A stretch of DNA of 42,875 nucleotides from Verrucomicrobiales bacterium. GTDB taxonomy: Bacteria > Verrucomicrobiota > Verrucomicrobiia > Verrucomicrobiales > DEV007. The DNA lies in contig JAPYUT010000034.1 in assembly GCA_029940475.1 (NCBI GenBank), positions 1-42,875 on the forward strand. The letters run 5' to 3'. Below the pieces are notes generated by a model, which was not told where the DNA came from, made no database searches, and saw only the letters and a program-made list of their open reading frames with translations. The stretch's first letter is position 1; every line of letters begins with the position of its first letter. This document shows positions 9,583 through 17,177 of this stretch, piece by piece. Made by a program: the position numbers and the translations under genes.

Positions 9583-10329
9583 TCAGTCTGTGCCGGCAGA
9601 ATCATAAAGTTCAATTCCTGCCCTTTTTGCAGGGATTGGAGCTATATTTCTAGAAAAATGATTGGCGTTTGCGTAATGCCACCATTCTTTCCTGAAACCT
9701 ATAAATCCGGCCTTGCGCATGGTTGCTTTCAGTAAGTTTAGATTTTCCGCCACCTCCATATCGGGACCCCGGTAATCTGATGAAGACCGGGTTGAGAAAT
9801 CGTCGAACGCAGAAGGCATTTTAAGTTCGTATCCTGTTTTTAGGTCTATGAGTGTAACATCCACGGCGCGACCGGAGCAATGCTTTGACCACCATTGTTT
9901 TGGATCTGCAACATATGTGCTTGTGGTGTCGGATTTCAGTAGTTGCCACTGTATTTCTGGTGGGCGGTAAGCATCCCAGATTTTTAGTCCTTTGCCGTGA
10001 GTTGCCAGATGGGCTTGAGCTTTCTTTAATTTACGTGCTGTTTGAGTGTCGAGAAGAGCCTTCATTCCTTCTGGATAAAGCCTCCGGCCTGTGATGTTTT
10101 CCGGGGTCGCATATCGTAAATCCACCAAAATGCCCGGGATGAATTTCTTTACTGAGACGGTGTGGTGATTTGTGCGGTATAACTCTTCAGGAGTCCTGTG
10201 TCCGTCGCCAAGTGAATCCTGGGCCAGGTGCGTTTGCGGGCTATTCCTGCAAGCTGTTGCTATAAGTAGCGTGCATACAGTTTTCAGGGCAACGGAGCAT
10301 TTTAGGTGTCGAGGCTTTTTACGGATCAA
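9583..10329 (-). CDS. VanX-like D-alanyl-D-alanine dipeptidase (peptidase M15D), exported
   Basis: 248 residues. A basic N-terminus and short hydrophobic segment end in LLIATAC, a possible lipoprotein cleavage site (C27). The enzyme domain shows the M15D residues: D119-A-Y-R122-P, zinc ligands H150 and D157 in SKHCSGRAVDVTL, catalytic E215 and zinc ligand H218 in KEWWHY. The family hydrolyses D-Ala-D-Ala. In vancomycin-resistant Gram-positives it is cytoplasmic; an exported form in a Gram-negative more likely serves in peptidoglycan turnover or D-Ala-D-Ala feeding. No vanH, vanA or vanS/R genes lie nearby. The start is only 31 bp from that of the divergent prepilin peptidase gene. Family sure, role inferred. 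Confidence 0.88.
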   Translation of the reverse strand: MIRKKPRHLKCSVALKTVCTLLIATACRNSPQTHLAQDSLGDGHRTPEELYRTNHHTVSVKKFIPGILVDLRYATPENITGRRLYPEGMKALLDTQTARKLKKAQAHLATHGKGLKIWDAYRPPEIQWQLLKSDTTSTYVADPKQWWSKHCSGRAVDVTLIDLKTGYELKMPSAFDDFSTRSSSDYRGPDMEVAENLNLLKATMRKAGFIGFRKEWWHYANANHFSRNIAPIPAKRAGIELYDSAGTD

Positions 10330-10360
10330 GGTACAAAGGAGTTTTCAAGTAAACGGAGTC

Positions 10361-11527
10361 ATGCGTAAGTACGGTATCCAGATGGAAACCCTAGATTTAC
10401 CAACTTTCCTGGCAGTGGTGGCTTTTGTGGTTGGGGCAATTGTCGGCTCTTTCCTTAATGTTGTGATTTATCGTATTCCCCGTGGAGTGTCGGTAAATTC
10501 ACCGCGACGGTCATTTTGTCCATCGTGCGATTATCGAATCCCTTTCTATCATAATATACCTTTGATAAGTTGGCTTTTGTTGCGCGGCAAATGCAATAAA
10601 TGCACAGCGGGTATATCGGTTCGCTACTGGTATGTCGAGTGGTTGACAGCTCTTCTGTTTCTAGCAACTTGGGTGCGTTTTGCCGGTCACCCTCAACTGG
10701 TGCCGGTGGTTTGGATTCTTCTCGGGCTGTTAATCTCGGCGACATTCATTGATTTTGATTATCAGATAATTCCGGACGGTATCACAAAGGGGGGGGCAGT
10801 TGCAGGTGTATTAGCGGTATTGATTGTGCCGTCGGCGGCGCGTTTGCTAATGGATTGTGATATTGCCACGGGTGGGGGATTAATGTCGAGGTTGAGTGCA
10901 TTAGGATGGTCACTTGTCGGAGGAGTCGCCGGTTACGGCTTGCTCTTTACTGTGGTTGTTCTAGGCAGGATCGCATTTGGCCGCAAGGCACTGAAAATTC
11001 CAGATACCGGCGACTGGAGCGTGGTTGAGGGCAAAGAGAATCCTGTGCTCATTACCGGCAGTGAACGAACGCCATTTGAGGAACTGTTTTTTGTCGGTTC
11101 TGAGCGCGTTGAGATTGAATGTCTTCAGGCGGAGATTAACGGCAAGACATTTGGCAAGACCTGCATCACGATCCTGCCAGATCGACTTCGGGTTGATGGA
11201 GAGGAAACCATGATTTCTGATTGGAGATCGCTTAGCGGAAAAGCCAATGCCATTCGGTATTACCGCGAGGCGATGGGGTTTGGAGATGTGAAATTCATGG
11301 CTTTGATTGGAGTATTTCTGGGCTGGAAAGCTGTACTGTTTACCGTGTTTGTTGCTTCAGTGACAGGGACCGCAGTTTCGTTGCCGGCTAAAATATTGAG
11401 ACGGGATGGGCCATTGACTCGAATTCCCTTTGGTCCTTACCTTGCCTTCGGTGCTGGGGTCTGGATTTTTTACGGGCAAGATCTAATAGAATGGTATTTT
11501 GGCTTGATGCGCGGTGCAGGCGGTTGA
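10361..11527 (+). CDS. pilD: Prepilin peptidase / N-methyltransferase (A24 family) with a large internal insertion
   Basis: 388 residues from the ATG at 10361. The frame is open upstream to 10172, but that part overlaps the divergent VanX-like gene and has no membrane or family character. ATG at 10382 is an alternative start. Two C-x-x-C pairs (C53/C56 and C78/C81) form the zinc-binding methyltransferase loop. FIDFDYQIIPDG (residues 129-140) and GFGDVK (D309) supply the two catalytic aspartates. These are normally some 60-70 residues apart but here about 175, because roughly 80-100 mostly polar residues (about 210-300) are inserted before GFGDVK. The enzyme cleaves and methylates type IV pilin or type II secretion pseudopilin leaders at the inner membrane. 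No pilin genes are adjacent. A run of eight G lies at 10789-10796 inside the gene. Confidence 0.9.
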   Translation: MRKYGIQMETLDLPTFLAVVAFVVGAIVGSFLNVVIYRIPRGVSVNSPRRSFCPSCDYRIPFYHNIPLISWLLLRGKCNKCTAGISVRYWYVEWLTALLFLATWVRFAGHPQLVPVVWILLGLLISATFIDFDYQIIPDGITKGGAVAGVLAVLIVPSAARLLMDCDIATGGGLMSRLSALGWSLVGGVAGYGLLFTVVVLGRIAFGRKALKIPDTGDWSVVEGKENPVLITGSERTPFEELFFVGSERVEIECLQAEINGKTFGKTCITILPDRLRVDGEETMISDWRSLSGKANAIRYYREAMGFGDVKFMALIGVFLGWKAVLFTVFVASVTGTAVSLPAKILRRDGPLTRIPFGPYLAFGAGVWIFYGQDLIEWYFGLMRGAGG

Positions 11528-11609
11528 ATCTTTTAGTGATATCTTGCAAAGATGTAATTGGCGGTGAGAATTGCGTCAATGTGCGATGGGTTAGAGAATT
11601 AGATTTCAA

Positions 11610-13070
11610 ATGATGATTCGATTGACGTGCATCAGGTTGGTGATCTTTAGCTTTGCGGCATGTTTTACCAGCGAAGTCGCGACCGCAGAGGAATTGTCCG
11701 ATTTTGGGTTTGCGAGTGACCGGGAAGGTATCGTTGAATTACTCGGATTGCTGGCTGGCGAGGCGGATGCCACAGGCGGCTATAGCAACATTGTTGAAGA
11801 ACTGGATTCTGAGGACTTTGCAACTAGGGAAGCGGCCACGCTTAAACTTTCTCGCATGCCGGTTATCGATCGTGTTGCGCTAAAGAAGCTTGCCGACAAG
11901 GTGTCCCCGGAAGTGGCGATTCGCATTCAACGAGTGCTTAAGGCCAACAGTCTGGAACGATTCGACAGTCTGATAAAATCCGTGTTGAATGCTATTATCA
12001 AGACTGAAACTCGAGGAGTGGTTGAGCTTTTATTCTCGGCCCTTCAAGGCAGAGAAGATTACGGCAAGGGTGAGATCTGGAAAAAAGTTGCCGAAGCCGC
12101 CATCGTCACCGCGAGACATTCCGACATTAATTACCTGGTGGGCGCTCTTGAAAGCAGATCGGATGTTGTGCGTGGTGGGGCGGTGCGCGCGATTGTTGAG
12201 GTTGCGGGCAATGGTGCTGCCGATTTAATCCTCACGGTTGCAGATGATTCATGCCCATACGTGAAGTGGGAGGTCGCCCGAAATTTAGCTTTACTCAGGC
12301 GCCGGGAATGCTTGAAGCCCTTTGCTGAGTTGCTGATGTGCGATGATGACTTCGGGATGCGTTGGCGAAGCCTTGATGAATTACGAAGGATTACCGGTGT
12401 AAGGTTCAATTATTATGCGGCGGGCAATGCGGTGGAGCGAAAAGAACCTGCAGCCAAGTGGTTGGCGTGGGTCGAGAATAATGCCGCGACTGCAGAGCTG
12501 AACTTTAACCATTCGGGAAAGGCGGAGGGGATTGAAATCTTCAACGGTAATGATTTAGAGGGGTGGCGCGAGTTTCGTGGCACCTTCTTACAGAAGGTGC
12601 CTGGATGGCAGGTTGAAGACGGGATGCTCCAGGCTCGAGGAATCAACAGGGGGGAACTGCGGAGTGAGCAGAGGCTGTTGAATTATTCAATGGATCTCGA
12701 ATACCGCTTTCCAAGTGGCTTGGGGGATAGCGGAGTCGGGATATTTGCAGGTGATCCTGACGAGGGATATCTGGAAGTTCAACTGCGCCCCGGAAACTCA
12801 GGCGATCTATATCGCATTGGGAATTTGGAGATCATTACAGATTCCGGTGAACGTTTAGGGTTCAGTGCTCCGAAATTTAAAGCGAGCAATGAAATTAAAG
12901 GAGAATGGAACAAGCTTCAGATACGGGTTATTGATGGTGCTGTTGAGGTGAAGGTGAATAGCTTGCTGCAGAATCGGGCTAGGGGTGGGCCGAAAACTCC
13001 TGGCGGGATCGTTTTACGCCAAGAAGGTAGCCGAGTGGAGTTTCGCAACGTCATTGTGGAGAAATTGTGA
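11610..13070 (+). CDS. Exported HEAT-repeat protein with C-terminal DUF1080 (3-keto-disaccharide hydrolase-like) domain
   Basis: 486 residues. Signal peptide 1-26 (hydrophobic LVIFSFAACF, cut near ATA-EEL). Residues about 40-290 are helical repeats resembling HEAT/armadillo units (for example DVVRGGAVRAIVEVAGNGAA, CPYVKWEVARNLALLRRREC). Residues about 310-485 form the DUF1080 jelly-roll: IEIFNGNDLEGWR at its start, DSGVGIFAGDP and GEWNKLQIRVIDGAVEVKVN further on. DUF1080 proteins are exported in PVC bacteria; some relatives cleave 3-keto-glycosides, and others are only glycan-binding. It lies 82 bp after the prepilin peptidase gene and ends in its own terminator. A second ATG directly follows the first (11613), so the exact start is open by one codon. 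Confidence 0.82.
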   Translation: MMIRLTCIRLVIFSFAACFTSEVATAEELSDFGFASDREGIVELLGLLAGEADATGGYSNIVEELDSEDFATREAATLKLSRMPVIDRVALKKLADKVSPEVAIRIQRVLKANSLERFDSLIKSVLNAIIKTETRGVVELLFSALQGREDYGKGEIWKKVAEAAIVTARHSDINYLVGALESRSDVVRGGAVRAIVEVAGNGAADLILTVADDSCPYVKWEVARNLALLRRRECLKPFAELLMCDDDFGMRWRSLDELRRITGVRFNYYAAGNAVERKEPAAKWLAWVENNAATAELNFNHSGKAEGIEIFNGNDLEGWREFRGTFLQKVPGWQVEDGMLQARGINRGELRSEQRLLNYSMDLEYRFPSGLGDSGVGIFAGDPDEGYLEVQLRPGNSGDLYRIGNLEIITDSGERLGFSAPKFKASNEIKGEWNKLQIRVIDGAVEVKVNSLLQNRARGGPKTPGGIVLRQEGSRVEFRNVIVEKL

Positions 13071-13101
13071 GTAATGCCCCGCATGACTTGCCAGAAGTTT
13101 G

Positions 13102-13126
13102 ACGGGATAATCAAGATCCCGTTTTT
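13102..13126 (+). terminator. Intrinsic terminator after the HEAT-DUF1080 gene
   Basis: ACGGGAT (13102-13108) pairs perfectly with ATCCCGT (13116-13122) around a 7-nt loop and is followed by TTTT. It sits 31 bp after the stop codon. Confidence 0.75.
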
Positions 13127-13152
13127 CCCGGCGTAATAACCAGATCTACAGC

Positions 13153-13183
13153 AAAACGGGCGCCTTTTTAGGGACACCCGTTT
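13153..13183 (-). terminator. Intrinsic terminator of the rplM-rpsI operon
   Basis: Read on the minus strand, AAACGGGTGTC pairs with GGCGCCCGTTT (11 bp, two G-T wobbles) around an A-rich loop, followed by TT before GC. It lies about 30 bp after the rpsI stop, facing the terminator of the convergent gene. Confidence 0.7.
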
Positions 13184-13214
13184 GTGGATTGTATACGGAT
13201 TGCGCTGAGGAGGG

Positions 13215-13610
13215 TTAGCGCTTGGAGAATTGGAAGCGCTTGCGTGCACCTGGTTGCCCGGCCTTTTTACGTTCCTTCTTCCTGGCGTCTCGTGTGAGTA
13301 GACCTTCTTCACGAAAGGTTGCTCGAAGTTCAGGGTTGTCTTTAAGAAGAGCCCGCGCAATTGCCAGTCGCACAGCTCCAACCTGTCCTGTGACGCCTCC
13401 ACCGTTGGTGGTGACGTTGAGATCCCAGTTTTTGGGCTGGTTTGCCACTTGTAGTGGGTAGATCAGGCAGTTCTGGAGAGCCACTGTTGGGAAAACGTCC
13501 TCCATTGGCTCATCATTGATGGTGATTTGACCAGTTCCGGGTTTCATATGAACCCTCGCAACGGCCGTTTTTCGACGTCCTGTGGATTTAATAGTTGCGG
13601 TCTTGCTCAT
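13215..13610 (-). CDS. rpsI: 30S ribosomal protein S9
   Basis: 131 residues, full length. GRRKTAVARVHMKPG near the start, the GGGVTGQVGAVRLAIARAL segment and the basic C-terminal tail ending KRFQFSKR are S9 hallmarks; the last residues reach the P-site tRNA in the ribosome. It follows rplM by 49 bp on the same strand, the usual bacterial pair. The ATG at 13610 has no Shine-Dalgarno upstream. Confidence 0.97.
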   Translation of the reverse strand: MSKTATIKSTGRRKTAVARVHMKPGTGQITINDEPMEDVFPTVALQNCLIYPLQVANQPKNWDLNVTTNGGGVTGQVGAVRLAIARALLKDNPELRATFREEGLLTRDARKKERKKAGQPGARKRFQFSKR

Positions 13611-13659
13611 GATGCGATGCGTTTCGGTAAGGATTAGTCAACTTGGTTGACGCTCTTTT

Positions 13660-14091
13660 TCAGCAGGGTTGACAGAGTTCCGGCTCCTGTGCCTGATGCG
13701 GATGCTCGGATCCCGCGTAGACCTTCATTTTTTTGATGATCTGGCGTCCAAGCCGGTTGCGGGGAATCATTCCCTTCACGGCGAACTCGATTATGCGTTC
13801 AGGGGCGCGTGCGCGGAGTGACTCAGGGGTATCTTGATGGTGTCCGCCAACGTAACCGGAGTAGCGATGATAAATTTTCTCTTTTTCTTTGCGGCCGCTG
13901 AGTCGGACTTTTTCAGCATTGATGACTACCACAAAATCCCCGGTGTCTGTGTGAGGGGTGAAAATCGGCTTACCTTTGCCGCGTAGCAACGAGGCTGCAC
14001 GAACCGCGACATCTCCAAGGATCTGATCAGCCGCATCGATGATATACCATTTGCGCTCAACGTCTGCTGCTTTTGCCGAGAAAGTCTTCAT
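13660..14091 (-). CDS. rplM: 50S ribosomal protein L13
   Basis: 143 residues, the usual length. KWYIIDAADQILGDVAVRAASLLRGK, the GDFVVVINAEKVRLSGRK core and the GMIPRNRLGRQIIKKMKVYAGSEHPH end are diagnostic. It is the first gene of the rplM-rpsI operon. The C-terminus ends in an unusual CQPC rather than the common short basic or LeuX end, a minor oddity. No Shine-Dalgarno precedes the start; a promoter candidate lies 61-89 bp upstream. Confidence 0.97.
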   Translation of the reverse strand: MKTFSAKAADVERKWYIIDAADQILGDVAVRAASLLRGKGKPIFTPHTDTGDFVVVINAEKVRLSGRKEKEKIYHRYSGYVGGHHQDTPESLRARAPERIIEFAVKGMIPRNRLGRQIIKKMKVYAGSEHPHQAQEPELCQPC

Positions 14092-14151
14092 TGTCAGTGA
14101 GCGGTGTTGATTGTTGCCTGCAGGTCAATCTCCCAGGTTGAAGGGATCGGG

Positions 14152-14180
14152 AGACTAGATTCACAGTGGAACTGTGTCAA
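14152..14180 (-). promoter_or_regulatory. Promoter candidate for rplM-rpsI with a palindrome in the spacer
   Basis: On the minus strand a perfect TTGACA -35 box (plus-strand 14175-14180) is followed after 17 bp by TAGTCT (14152-14157) as a weak -10. The spacer holds most of the palindrome CACAGT-GGA-ACTGTG (14162-14176), which overlaps the -35 box by two bases and could be an operator. The promoter reading is from sequence only. Confidence 0.5.
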
Positions 14181-14266
14181 CCGATTATCCCGATAAAACC
14201 AGGGATTTGTGGCGCCATTACGGCAACTAACAGAAGCAATTCTTGACGATCGCGCTTGATGATTGC

Positions 14267-14707
14267 ATGAGTCTGAAGTTTAGCAGATTGAAGCCGCACA
14301 AACAGAGCCCTGACTATGTTTTACTGGGATTTTCCGTTGCAGTAGTAATGGTTTCCGTGTTTACCGTCGCCAACGCCGTTCATCGAGCAGATCTTGAGAG
14401 CTTTAGTTTTCCGACGGCTCTGGGTGATCAAAACTGGTTTCAGCTGGATTTGTTACCGACATCACATGACTTGGACAATCCGCTGTTCACTTACAAGGGC
14501 AGGGAATTATACCAGAAGAAGAGGAAGCCCCTGCGCCATAGTGACATGCTAATGCTGAAAGTGGGAACAGAGGACAGTGGCCGGTATTATCTTTATCGTT
14601 ACAATGGCAGTCCTGAGAATCCTCTTGATGCGGGCAGCTTTTACATAAAAACAGGAAATGATCAGTATATCAGGGTTGGCGATGTGCGACTCGATTTCCG
14701 GAAATAA
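14267..14707 (+). CDS. Uncharacterised single-pass membrane protein
   Basis: 146 residues from the ATG at 14267 (MSLKFSRLK); an upstream in-frame ATG at 14243 would add eight residues and is possible. A basic N-terminus is followed by one membrane helix (YVLLGFSVAVVMVSVFTVANAV, about residues 18-39) and a soluble part of about 100 residues with a beta-rich pattern (SGRYYLYRYNGSPENP, DQYIRVGDVRLDF). The topology suggests an inner-membrane protein with a periplasmic domain. I do not recognise the family. It precedes purH by 80 bp and may share its transcript. That it is a real gene is supported by length, topology and fit between flanking genes. Confidence 0.6.
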   Translation: MSLKFSRLKPHKQSPDYVLLGFSVAVVMVSVFTVANAVHRADLESFSFPTALGDQNWFQLDLLPTSHDLDNPLFTYKGRELYQKKRKPLRHSDMLMLKVGTEDSGRYYLYRYNGSPENPLDAGSFYIKTGNDQYIRVGDVRLDFRK

Positions 14708-14787
14708 AGGAAAGGGCAAGTAGTGAAGCTTTACGCTTGCGTGGGTTCTAATCGACGGATAAATCTGCTTTCTCCTGATACATTTTA

Positions 14788-16335
14788 ATGAAAATCAAAC
14801 GCGCACTTATCTCAGTTTCTGACAAGACCGGTCTCGTGCCCTTTGCTAAAAGGCTGCACGAACTTGGAATTGAACTTTTATCAACGGGGGGGACGGCCAG
14901 TGTAATAGCAGCCGAAGGTATTCCCGTGATCGAGATTTCTGATTACACCGGTGCTGACGAGATGTTTGAGGGCAGGCTTAAAACAATTCATCCAAAAGTT
15001 CATGGCGGGTTGCTGTATCGACGGGATCATCCCGAGGATCCGAAGCAGGCTCAACAGCATGACATTCCGCCTATCGATTTATTGGTTGTTAATCTTTATC
15101 CCTTTGAACAAACTATTGCGAGGGATGGCGTCACACTTGGGGAGGCGATCGAGAACATTGATATAGGTGGTCCTGCAATGCTTCGTGCGGCATCGAAGAA
15201 CTACAATGCGGTTACCGTGATCAGTGATCCTGGTGACTATGATTTGGTTGCCAGTGAAATCGAGGAGAATGATGGAGAGACCAAGCTGAAAACCAGAGAG
15301 GCGCTGGCGATCAAAGTTTTTCAACGCACTTCACACTATGATGGAGCCATTAGCGGTTACTTGAACAAGTGCCAGAAAACGGAGAGTTGCTACAGTGTCT
15401 CATTACCTTTGACTTCAGAGTTACGCTATGGTGAAAATCCCCATCAGGAAGCATCATTGTATGGCAACTTTGGAGATTTTTTCACGAAGTTGCAGGGCAA
15501 GGATCTTTCATATACCAATGTTCTCGACATTTCCGCGGCAGCGGAACTGATCTCTGAGTTCAAGCGTCCAAGCGTGGCTATCCTTAAGCATACCAACCCC
15601 TGTGGCGTGGGATGCGCGGATAAGGGGCAGGATCTTCGTGATGCGTGGGAAAAGGCCTTTGAGACCGACAGGCAGGCTCCTTTCGGGGGTGTTATCGTCT
15701 GCAACCGGCCATTATCGGAGGGCCTTGCCCGTGTAATTGGGGGGATTTTCACCGATGTCATTATTGCCCCGGACTTTGATGCAGAGGCACGGGCGATTTT
15801 GCAGAAAAAAAAGAATCTTCGCTTAATGCGCGTGTCCGATGAATTTTTTACCAAGGGAGTTAATGAGCCTGTAGTGCGGTCGGCGCCCGGTGGGCTCTTG
15901 GTGATGGATGCCGACTCATCTGCTCTGGGTATTGACGCGCTTGAAGAGAAAGTCAAAACCGCCCGCCCTCCGAGTGTTGATGAGATTGAGGCAATGCGTT
16001 TTGCTTGGAGGGTATGCAAGCACGTGAAATCAAACGCTATCGTCTTTGGTGCGCGTGACAGGACGCTGGGAGTTGGCGCGGGCCAGATGTCACGGGTTGA
16101 TGCTTGCCGTATCGCAGTGTGGAAGGCGGGTGAGGCAGGCTTGTCGCTTACGGGGAGCGCGGTTGCCAGTGATGCCATGTTTCCTTTTCCTGATGGTTTG
16201 GTTTCAGCCGCGGAAGCCGGCGCGACAGCATGCGTTCAGCCAGGAGGTTCGATTCGTGATGATGAAGTTATTGCGGCAGCCGATGAGAGGGATGTTGCCA
16301 TGGTGTTCACAGGGCATCGACATTTTAGACACTAG
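14788..16335 (+). CDS. purH: Bifunctional AICAR transformylase / IMP cyclohydrolase
   Basis: 515 residues, full length. The N-terminal MGS-like cyclohydrolase domain (about 1-195) begins KRALISVSDKTGL and has LLSTGGTA and GRLKTIHPKVHGG. The C-terminal formyltransferase domain has RYGENPHQEA and ILKHTNPCGVG, in which K267 and H268 are the catalytic pair, and ends FTGHRHFRH. It performs the last two steps of IMP synthesis. pdxJ follows 40 bp downstream on the same strand. No other pur gene is adjacent. No Shine-Dalgarno is visible before the ATG. A run of seven G at 14886-14892 lies in the LLSTGGT codons. Confidence 0.97.
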   Translation: MKIKRALISVSDKTGLVPFAKRLHELGIELLSTGGTASVIAAEGIPVIEISDYTGADEMFEGRLKTIHPKVHGGLLYRRDHPEDPKQAQQHDIPPIDLLVVNLYPFEQTIARDGVTLGEAIENIDIGGPAMLRAASKNYNAVTVISDPGDYDLVASEIEENDGETKLKTREALAIKVFQRTSHYDGAISGYLNKCQKTESCYSVSLPLTSELRYGENPHQEASLYGNFGDFFTKLQGKDLSYTNVLDISAAAELISEFKRPSVAILKHTNPCGVGCADKGQDLRDAWEKAFETDRQAPFGGVIVCNRPLSEGLARVIGGIFTDVIIAPDFDAEARAILQKKKNLRLMRVSDEFFTKGVNEPVVRSAPGGLLVMDADSSALGIDALEEKVKTARPPSVDEIEAMRFAWRVCKHVKSNAIVFGARDRTLGVGAGQMSRVDACRIAVWKAGEAGLSLTGSAVASDAMFPFPDGLVSAAEAGATACVQPGGSIRDDEVIAAADERDVAMVFTGHRHFRH

Positions 16336-16375
16336 GCGAATTTGACTGTAGCTGTTTCTGTGCCCATCTTGAGTA

Positions 16376-17134
16376 GTGCAAGGCGGTTCGCTTGAGTTGG
16401 GGGTTAACATTGATCATGTGGCAACATTGAGGCAGGCCCGATATGCGGGTATGCCTGATGTGTGCCACAGTGAACCCTGTGTGGTAGAGGCGGCACTGGC
16501 AGCTGAAGAGGGTGGGGCTGAAGGCATCACTGCTCATCTGCGGGAGGATCGGCGACATATCCAGGATAGTGATGTCGTTGCGTTGCGCGAGCAAATCGGA
16601 ACCCGCCTCAATTTTGAACTTGGCAACAGCCCGGATATTATTGCCCTTGCAGTTTCCCTGTGCCCATATTCAGCTTGCATTGTTCCCGAGAACCGGGAGG
16701 AGCTTACAACCGAGGGAGGGCTTGATGTCAGATCGAAGAGTGATGAACTGGCGCCCGTTATAAGCTGCCTTCAGGAAGCTGGCGTGAGGGTGAGCCTTTT
16801 TGTTGATCCTTCACTCAGGCAGATTGAAGCAGCAGCCCAATGTGGAGTGGAGATGATTGAACTGCATACCGGCAACTACGCGAACTCCTTGCCTGGAGAG
16901 GATCGCGAAAATGAGATTGATAGATTGAGGCAATGTGCACAGTTGGCAAATCAATCAGGTCTGCAGGTTAATGCCGGGCACGGAATTACTACCGAGAACC
17001 TGCCCGGATTATTCTCCGTACCTCACTTAAAGGAACTCAATGTGGGGCACCACCTTGTGTCCCGTTCACTGCAGACAGGAATTTGTTCAGCAGTAATGGA
17101 AATGCGAAGTGTGATGCGTGATTACACGGGGTAG
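16376..17134 (+). CDS. pdxJ: Pyridoxine 5'-phosphate synthase
   Basis: 252 residues if the GTG at 16376 is the start; a TTG at 16397, just before LGVNIDH, is the alternative, and there is no ATG upstream in frame. The family signatures are present: LGVNIDHVATLRQAR, GITAHLREDRRHIQD, LNFE, VSLFVDPS, IELHTGNYA, VNAGHGI and ELNVGHHLVSRS. The enzyme condenses deoxyxylulose phosphate with aminoacetone phosphate in the DXP-dependent vitamin B6 pathway. It follows purH on the same strand with 40 bp between them. Confidence 0.95.
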   Translation: MQGGSLELGVNIDHVATLRQARYAGMPDVCHSEPCVVEAALAAEEGGAEGITAHLREDRRHIQDSDVVALREQIGTRLNFELGNSPDIIALAVSLCPYSACIVPENREELTTEGGLDVRSKSDELAPVISCLQEAGVRVSLFVDPSLRQIEAAAQCGVEMIELHTGNYANSLPGEDRENEIDRLRQCAQLANQSGLQVNAGHGITTENLPGLFSVPHLKELNVGHHLVSRSLQTGICSAVMEMRSVMRDYTG

Positions 17135-17137
17135 AGC

Positions 17138-17177
17138 CTGACAGGTGGTCGCGCCTTCCCTGCTTGGCAGGGGTCAG
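17138..17177. terminator. Nested hairpin between convergent genes, possible bidirectional terminator
   Basis: CCCTGC-TTG-GCAGGG (17158-17172) forms a perfect 6-bp stem; outer CTGAC (17138-17142) and GTCAG (17173-17177) could extend it. It sits between the pdxJ stop and the stop of the convergent orphan. There is no T-tract on either strand, so intrinsic termination is doubtful. Confidence 0.3.

Noticed and set aside
10172..10360. Upstream extension of the prepilin peptidase
   Set aside because: It overlaps the VanX-like gene on the other strand and precedes the normal N-terminus without homology-like content.
15444..16178. 244-codon minus-strand open frame
   Set aside because: It is antisense to purH, Ser/Ala/Pro-rich shadow composition.
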